This document shows positions 12,201-21,200 of a stretch of DNA of 64,000 nt, one piece after another. The DNA is from Timema cristinae (lineage: Eukaryota > Arthropoda > Insecta > Phasmatodea > Timematidae), in contig JBCFYV010000001.1 of NCBI GenBank assembly GCA_039000515.1, positions 16,903,928-16,967,927 on the forward strand, read 5' to 3'. A program made the translations under genes and the position numbers. The notes under the pieces are model-generated. The model saw only the letters and a list, made by a program, of their open reading frames with translations, made no database searches and had not been told where the DNA came from. Numbering within the stretch: position 1 is the first letter of the stretch; every line of letters starts with the position of its first letter.

Positions 12201-15200
12201 TTCTCCAAAAGAGGATGGCACCTACCTGGAGGCCGTACCAAGCGCGGTGACCCAGGCCTGCAGCATACCCTGGAAGAACACAGCAGGGTTCTTCCGCGTG
12301 AAGAAGAAGTAGATCCCTGGCAAGGTAATAATCGCGTGGATCATTAGCCCAAGGATCACGGTTATCATGTATAGGCCCAGCTGCTGGGCCGTGGTGGCCA
12401 GATTCTCTATGCTCATGATCTTACCAGCAATGAGACACAGAATCCCGAACGGTGAATACCTGTGGAAAAAAATAAAGATACACGATACAACGAAATGGAG
12501 GGAGTAGCGTTGGGTTAGGGTTGGAACTTCAGGGTTTGAGATGAACTCTCACCCTCGTTGTGACTGCACTTACTCGGACGAGACAAGAGGCTTCCTGCCC
12601 CTGCCTGTGTGATTTTACTAGTAAAAAAATACTTACAGAGTGCCTCCTCATGGCAGCCCATGGGCAACGTCCAAAGAGTTTAACCAATGGTCAGCTAAAT
12701 CTATGTAGAAGTAATCTATGTGAGAGTAACTGGGGGATAAGGCTCCTGTCCTCCTACATGCCACGCAATAAGTGGTTGGTAGCTAGCACCTTCCGGGAAA
12801 GCTCGTCAGGCCACCTCCATGAGGTTCCCGTTGGGAAACTCCTAATGGTAGGCACCTGACTTCCTCCGAGGGACGAAATAGGCCAATTTAAGAGTAAGAT
12901 CTCTTTAGGATGGTTCCTAAGATCAAGATTTGACATAAAAAAAGGAACACCTGGGTTAAATCCCTCCAAGCAGAGTTATTCCAAAGTTGTGTCTTAACTC
13001 CCTGACGTGTGCATTCAGCACTCACAGAAGGAGGAACCAAACCCTCCCACTGATGGAAGTCTGGCCAAAGTGGGGGAAGGGGTCCCAGCTCTCCAGTGTT
13101 GACAAGGATTGAGGACAGGAACGGAGTCATCGGTCCCTAACTTGCTCGCTACGCGCATTTACGTGCATGGCCACGCTCTAAGGACAAATATATGATGTGT
13201 TAGAGGTGTTTGTTCCCTAGATACTGGTTGTTGCATCCCGCATGGCAATTAAATTACAATTTGAGAATTCTCTGAGTTATATAAGCTGTCAGACTTGGTG
13301 GTGTTCTTAGTTTAACAAATCTGACAGCATGCTAATGTATGAGATGATTGGTCAACTGGTCATATAAGCGATAAGCCACGTTCATTTCTAGATTACGGCT
13401 TACATTTTATATTAAGAGCTTCATATGGGAACATTTCAAAGTTTTATTTGAATTTTTACTTGTACCACACAACATATCTTTGTAAGGGACCTACACACGT
13501 AATACGAAAATGTACGCCAAATACCGACCATCCATTTACAGAGCCTGACTATTTACTAATTGAGTAGCAGGAAGATATCATATTAAAACGTTAAACAATT
13601 TTATTCATAGTCCCCGGAATCGAAACTGGATTATCCGTACTTGTGGCCAACCTCTTAACCCACTTGGCCACTTTGGTTGGCGTTATTAAATAGTTTATTT
13701 TGAAACTTTCTTGAAGTGTTTTTGATGACTCACCACATCACCACGCCTACAAGTTTCATGATGATATCATTGAGGACGACGAAAAAGTCAACCATGAGGC
13801 GACCTTTTGGGCCCATTTGGCCAGCGAGAAGACCAAACGCGAGGCAGAAGACGATCATTCCTTTAAACAGAATTTAAAATATTCGTACAGTTATTCAAAC
13901 AATTGAGGGAAAATATATCATTTTATCTTTAAGGTGGAATTCAGTGTACCCAAATTTGCATGGAGAGAGAAGGGGAATACATTTAGTGAAAAACACACTA
14001 ATTATACCCGATCAGGATTTAAACAACCTCTATCTGCCCATCATCGGCAGTCCAGTCTATTGTGAGAGTGATGCCTTTAGATTATCCGACCACTGGAGTG
14101 GGTAGCAATAAGGCACTAGTGGCAGCTGAAACTGCGAATAATTTTACCTCAACGAGTTATCTCACGGCCTTGAAGATTACAACTTTTGAGGCTATCAGGG
14201 TCGATTAAAAGTGGGGTCAGCCAACGCCCGAAGTAGAGTGAGTCAATGACCTTTACTCTAAAGGACTCTACACACCAACGCGATGGTGGTGGCAGTCACG
14301 TTGGGGATCAAATGTGACCTATGTGTTTTATTGGACGTGCACACACACTGGCGCAGACAGGTGGGTAACATCGCGGCCAATGCAACGTTCTTCCTCACAG
14401 TCGCTGTCATATGCTTCAGGTCAAGTTTTACAGCTGCCAACGTCAGCTGTCTACAGTTTTTAAAATTCACAATGAGTAATGCAACAGAATTATATATATA
14501 AAAAAAAAATATTTGAGGTATTTAACATGCACTTTCTGAAAACATTTATTATATCAGCACATGAATTATAAACTAACTTAAATCCAGAACAGACACAGTA
14601 TCCAGACCCTGGCCGTTAATTGATAATTGTAAAAGGGAAAACCCACACTTAACCAATGACGATTGATTTGGCCATGTCAGCAATCGAACACGGGATCCTT
14701 AGCTCAGTAGATAGACATGCTACTGACTGATATAAGGTGTCAAACTCTGAATATATTACTGAAATAGTCAAGTTACATGGTGTTATATTTGATTTGTCAC
14801 ATCATTACGACCAAAACATAAGACACATAAGATATGTGATTAAAGAGGCATATTGGCAGGAGAAGTACGTTATTTGAGTTAGTTCACGATTTCTTTGTTT
14901 TTCTCCTTTAAAAAAGGATCTTAAAGAATGTTTACTTCTACCTTAATTTTTATACACGATCCAACATTTTCTTACTTGCCGATCTTCTTCGTCAATCAAT
15001 GCTAATAGAAGTAAGGTTTATTCTTCTACCTACGTTAAATCTCGATGCATTTATATAAAGGGCGTGATATATTTACAGTCCATGATCCACGAAATGACCT
15101 AGTTTGTTTGGGCGATCCTGATCGCTACCGCGTGCACCATCACTGCATAAGCCACCTCGTTACTGTTTAGATACCTGGTCTGATCATTCAACTCACCCAT

Positions 15201-18200
15201 GACGTTAGTCCCGTCCTTGTAGACAAGCGACCTCTTCATGATAAAGTCAGGGGTGGTGACACCCGAGTTGTTGGGACCATGGAAAACCAGAGCTTGCGGT
15301 ACCTGGGAGTGAAGAGCTTTGTGTCAGCTGAGGACTTTCCCCGACACCTTTATTACTCAGCAAGGGAGGAGTTTGCATATTTCATCATTGTCGTACATTT
15401 TAGCACCAGTGTCAGCTAATTAATTTCACCAAGGATGGAGGTTTTGGATGGTGAGTGGTTCTATCCCTAGCTATCTGGAACATAAACAACCGGCCACTCG
15501 GTGTAGGGGTTAGTACACCTGATTACAAGCCTAGCTGCTCCAGGTTCAATTTTAGGCTGGTACCTCGGGAATTTTTCCAAAAGTCACCATGGTCAGACCA
15601 AGCTAGGTCTAAGTCTATTGGACATTTTAATGTGGTGTGGAAATGCAGAGCCGTGGGAACAAACGGTTTTCGTCAAGATTTTTTTAAATTTCTTTTCAGA
15701 AACGGTTTGTTCAAGATAGAAGTATGTTGATTAAGTTATACTTTTTATATTCATACCTCTGCTATAATTTTAACAGTGTTCAAATATCGATAAAATTGAC
15801 ATTTTTCATTATAAAACTGCCGGCTTCATAAAACAAAATAAGAAAATGTAACAATTAATAAAAATCGTTACATTATCATAGAAGGGGTGTTGAAAATATT
15901 AACAAAACAATTTCACTCTTTCTCGACAAAACTGATATTTCCAAACATATGATTTTTCCGCAAGACCTGTCCGGTAGCTAACTCCATATACGGTTTCTAT
16001 AATCCATCTGTTCTTGTTGGTGCGGAAGGATACTTTGGTCGGTTGTGAAGCCACGCCATGTCTTTCATCCTCCAGCCCACCATACCATAAAATAGGTTTT
16101 AGACTTGCACTCGACAGGACCAAGGGCCTTAAGTGTTTTAACTGGTTCCACTTCCCACTATCACCCTCACCTCACCTCATCTAGACATGAAAAGAACCTC
16201 TAAGGAAAGGATGTACAATCAGTACATTTGGGCGTCCCCTGGGCAACGGTAAATTAGTACTGGCTAATCTTTCCACTACTGGGCTACGAATAATGTAACC
16301 CAGACGCTCACTATTATTATATCATCAACCTGAACTATCTAATATGAATGATATCAACAAACAGGCTTCAGATCATTGTAATTTCAACATTACCCGTTTG
16401 GAAGAGACAGCAATTCAATTAATTTAAATAATTAAAAATGACTTTTGGTCATTATTCAAGTATTTTAAATTAATTTAATTCTGGTGTCCATATGAACAGT
16501 GCCACCATCACAATGATCTGAGGTGTATGTGTTGATATTCATGGAAATTTTGTAAAATTACAATATTGAACTGTATACGTGCAGCCCATATCCATTTATG
16601 GTCAGATATAGCATTTACAATGTACTTTATCTTCTGATATGGAATAGAGCAAGTTGTTACTTTGATTGATCTCAGTCTCACTTATGGTTCTGATAAAAAT
16701 GAAAGTGGCAGAGAGGTATGAACGATACTAGTAATAATATTCAATGTACAGCCAGTCATTATTATGAATGAAGGTGCCTCTTGTAAGTTCAGTTGGTGTA
16801 TGTACGAATTTCAGTGGGCTTGGAAGACTGATATGCAATAGTACCTTCCGGCTCAGTGTACGCGTTTTCAGTGCTGCCTAGGATATACAGTTGACGGTGG
16901 AACTGTTAAGGAACCAACCAACCTTCGGGCTGTACTTGGTAGCATAGCAACCCTCCCGAGTCACGGATGGCTGTGATTTCTGATAGCTTGCTATACTATT
17001 GGTTGCTCATTCGTAGCTAAAGATTCTACAACACGTCCTTAACATACTCTGCTTTGAACTATGAGCTAAGAATGACCCTGAGCATGGGGAGATCCCTGGA
17101 TACCTCATTGGTAGAACATTGGCCAAAGGTCCCGGGTTCGATTCTCGTGTCCAGGTGTCATTTTAAAACTAATTTAAATAAATTATATCTGATTTAAGAT
17201 AACAGGATGATGTGGGTGAATAGTGTCAATTCTGACTAGTAGAATTAGTTTAACCAAATATTGGAGCTATCAGTTTCTAATATCGTATTTAGACTAAACT
17301 ACAAATTGTTTGTAACCTCCCTGCTTTAGTCCTATTTGAAGACTTAGGGTCATTTAGTTCAAATTTTGGGTTAAATAAATGTTTTATTTCGAGACACTAG
17401 CAGATTTGTTGATCCTCAGACTAGACTGCATATTATAGGATATTATGGTCGGATTTAAACTAACTATCCCCATAGTATACAGAATTATTCTTTGATTATC
17501 TTGATCACAGAAGACTTAACTAATTGAAAAATTAGATGATCAAGATTTAGTACGATACAAATTACTCATCTATAAATTATACATAAAAATAAGTATGCCT
17601 ACACTAAGAGGACTCTTATTCTAAGTATTAGAGAATAGGAAGAAAGTTCAGAATAATTTCAGCTTCATTAGATTAAGGTGGCTGTGTAAGAGATGCAAGA
17701 AAAGATTAGGGTTTTTGCAATCTTTATATAAATTTTTTATCACAAGAAATAAAATATTTTTTCTTCAGTAGAAACATAGCTTTATTATATATTCACATGG
17801 TAATATCAACATTTGTTGAATATCTATCAAGGGTGTCCTGGAATATAATGATTGCTTTTCCTCTTCATTAAAAAAGTTTCTCATCTAATACCGCTATGCT
17901 CATGACAGATATTCAACAACTGTTGATATCACCAAGTTAAGAAAATTAAACTCTACATCCTCGCCTCAAACAGAGGATGACAAACCACACGGAAAGTAGT
18001 GTGGAGAAGAATTCTTTATTCATTCATGATGTTGGATTTGAAACCATAAGCTCTCTGACAACAAAAATCAGGTGCAAGGTAATCCTAATGCTTTTCCTCC
18101 GTTGCGAGTAGAAACGATTTGAACAGTTATCCATATGTTCCAAATTTGAGTAGGCCTACAATCATATATAACAATATCAGAGAGAGAGAGAGAGTGAGTG

Positions 18201-21200
18201 AGTGATTGAGTTGCTTTCTTGGAATATTTTTATATTTTTAGTACCGAGTCTTACTACCAGTTTGGGTTATACGCTTGTGTACTAATTAGACTTGATTTTA
18301 GGTATAAGGACAGTTATATTTAGAAGAAGTGTACCAAATTGGCGTGGGTGGAGAGTTGAAAACCATTTTGGGAAAACCCACCCTCAGTACACCCGACCGA
18401 GATTAAAACCTTGATCTCCCCGTCATCGGCGGTCTAGTCTACTCAGAGAGTGGCGCGTTAGACCACGCGGTCATCATGGCGTATCTTTGACTGTTAATGT
18501 GGGTGAGTTTTCAATAATATTATATAACTTCATTTGAAAGGACGTAATTTACAAGGGAGGGGTCATTAGAACCTGAGATTTACTTACCTTCTTGTAGGTT
18601 GTCTGAACCTGCTGGAAACACGCTTGCATCAAGTTGTCCGGGAACAAGTTCCTGAAACATTTTACAAGATATTCATGGACTTTCACAAGGGAAAAATATA
18701 TGTTACGGTGAGCTGTACTGACGTTCAATAAACACGCTTATGATATGTGAAACGAAATCATATACAGTGTGTCAGAAACACTCCACTAAATATCACAAAT
18801 TAAATAATATATACTGTTACAGAAGAATTTTAGAAAAAAAGTAACATCTTTGTTTACCAAAGAGCATATTCAATTTCCCAGACCTCACTTTAAAAAATAT
18901 ACATTCCACTTTCTCAGAAATTATTGGTTTTATAAAAATTTATTTCAAATATAAGTTCTTTTTATATCTAATAGACTACACTATACAACTTTGTAACGTT
19001 AAGTTATTTCTTATCTTAAATAGTTACGGAGATATGATCAAAATTGAAAATTGCGCTGATGTAAAGTAGGTACTCTTAAAGTCATTTTCATGGGAAAATG
19101 AGAATTGTCATTTTGTTTGTTATGTTAATAAAAATCGTTTAAGACTATTTTACGAAAATTTATTTGTTTTATTTTAATTTTTAAGTGAACTACCTTTAAT
19201 TTTAGAGTTTGATAGAATATTCCATAGAAAAAAAAAGCCTCCGAGTAACCTAAGGAAAACCCAAGTTTTAGTCCGAGCTGTAAAATGGTTTCGACTATAG
19301 TCCCAGTAACAGACATATAAACACACACATGGACAGACAGACAGACGAAATCGTGTGAACTGCGATTTCTCGATTTTTTGACGATTACCATAATTTTTCT
19401 CTCCGAGGTTTTGCGAGAAAATAAAAATGACGACATTAGCTTTATCCTTAACGCTTAAGGTAAGGTAAGGTAATTATTTTGAAATCATTTATAATTTTTT
19501 GTGTTTGTTTACATAATAATTATATAAAATCCTAGATAGCTGTTGCCCGCGGCTTTGCTCGCGTGGAAGTTGATTATATACAAATACGAAAATATACATA
19601 TGTATTTACAGATTAATTTAAAATATTACGTTACGTTGATGACCATAACTTGACCTCAGATCAAAAATAATGCAAGTCCGATACAAACTTTCACCCCCTT
19701 TTTCATCCCTTATTAAATAAAATTTCCAAAATTCCTGAAACACGTATTTATTTGTTTTACGTCAATAACCGAAATACAAAATTTTGTTTATGTAACTTTC
19801 AAAATGACGAACTTTCATACATATTATCATACATATTATCATCCCCTATTTTGACCCCTTTGGGGTGGAATTTTCTAAAATCCTTTCTTAGTGGGTGCCT
19901 ACATAACAAAATGAATATACAGTCCGAATTTCATGTTTGTAGCCTTGATAGTTTGCGCTCGGCGATGATGAATCAGTCAGTCAGTCAGTCAGTCAGTCAG
20001 TCAGTCGTCAGTCAGGACATGTTATTTTATAAGTATAGATTACTTCACTAGAACGTTTAGTTTAATATTCAACACAGTAATCTAGACAATTATTGAATAT
20101 TTTTTATGGGCATCACAGAATTCAACCAGCATTTTTTTCTCTTTCTTTCAAAAGTTTTTTGGTCAAATTCCACTATGACCATGACAGATATTCAATAACT
20201 GTTGTTATTAATATGCGCAGAAAACTAAACTAAGCGTATATACAGGAAAAATGTCTTCTTTATTTTTGCCAAAAAGTTTTTTTTATAAAATTTGCAAAAA
20301 CACTTACCTTAACTCTCGTTAATTTACAATACACTTTCGATTTTAGAATTTTAGAATATTTCTGGGTGCCTTACTGCCCATTTCTAACATCTTTATACGA
20401 TAGATCTAATATAAAAAGGAACACACAAAGAAATATAAACTAAAGGGAATAAGTAGATTAGTATTCTCCAACTAAAAGGATAAACAACTTATCAAGATTT
20501 TATTTAAGTACAGCTCCCATCAATTTGACATAAATTGGTCTTTACTTTGTTTACAATCCATAGTTTGATAGTAATTGATATTTTTAGTTTTATCGGAAAT
20601 CACTAAAGCTCGTCAACTTCCCAAACGTGGCCGCACCTGACGATATCCAATATAGCGTCGAGCGTGCTGACGTCCTGTCTGGTGGACGCCCCTTCCACCT
20701 GCGTCTTGATGCGAGGGTCCCCTGGGTGGATCATCAGGACCATGAGGATGCCGACAATGGCAGCTAGCACCGTGGTGGTGATATAGTATATCAGGGCCCT
20801 CATCCCCATCCGTCCAGAGCAGCGCGCGTCTAACTGGGCCATCCCTGAGGGAGAAATAAGTTTGGAAGATTTCAGTAAATTCTTTCACACGAAAATGTAA
20901 AACCAGGAGGTATCGCGTGTACCTTACACCATATCAGATACCAATACTCTTTGAGCAAGAAGCCTCAAGATGAGCTATTCCCGCGGTAGAAGTTTGAGAG
21001 ATTCTGTCGAATAATTTCACAGGATAGTAGAAGACCAGGAGGTATCCTACACTCTATCAGTTACCAATAATCTTTGAGCAAGAAACCTCAAGATGAGCTA
21101 TTCCCACGGTAGAAGTTTGAGAGATTCTGTCGAATAATTTTACAGGATAGTAGAAGACCAGGAGGTATCCTACACTCTATCAGTTACCAATAATCTTTGA

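Noticed and set aside
20613..20888. Alternative minus-strand frame over EAAT exon 2
   Set aside because: The His/Arg-rich frame is out of phase with the recognisable TM3 frame.
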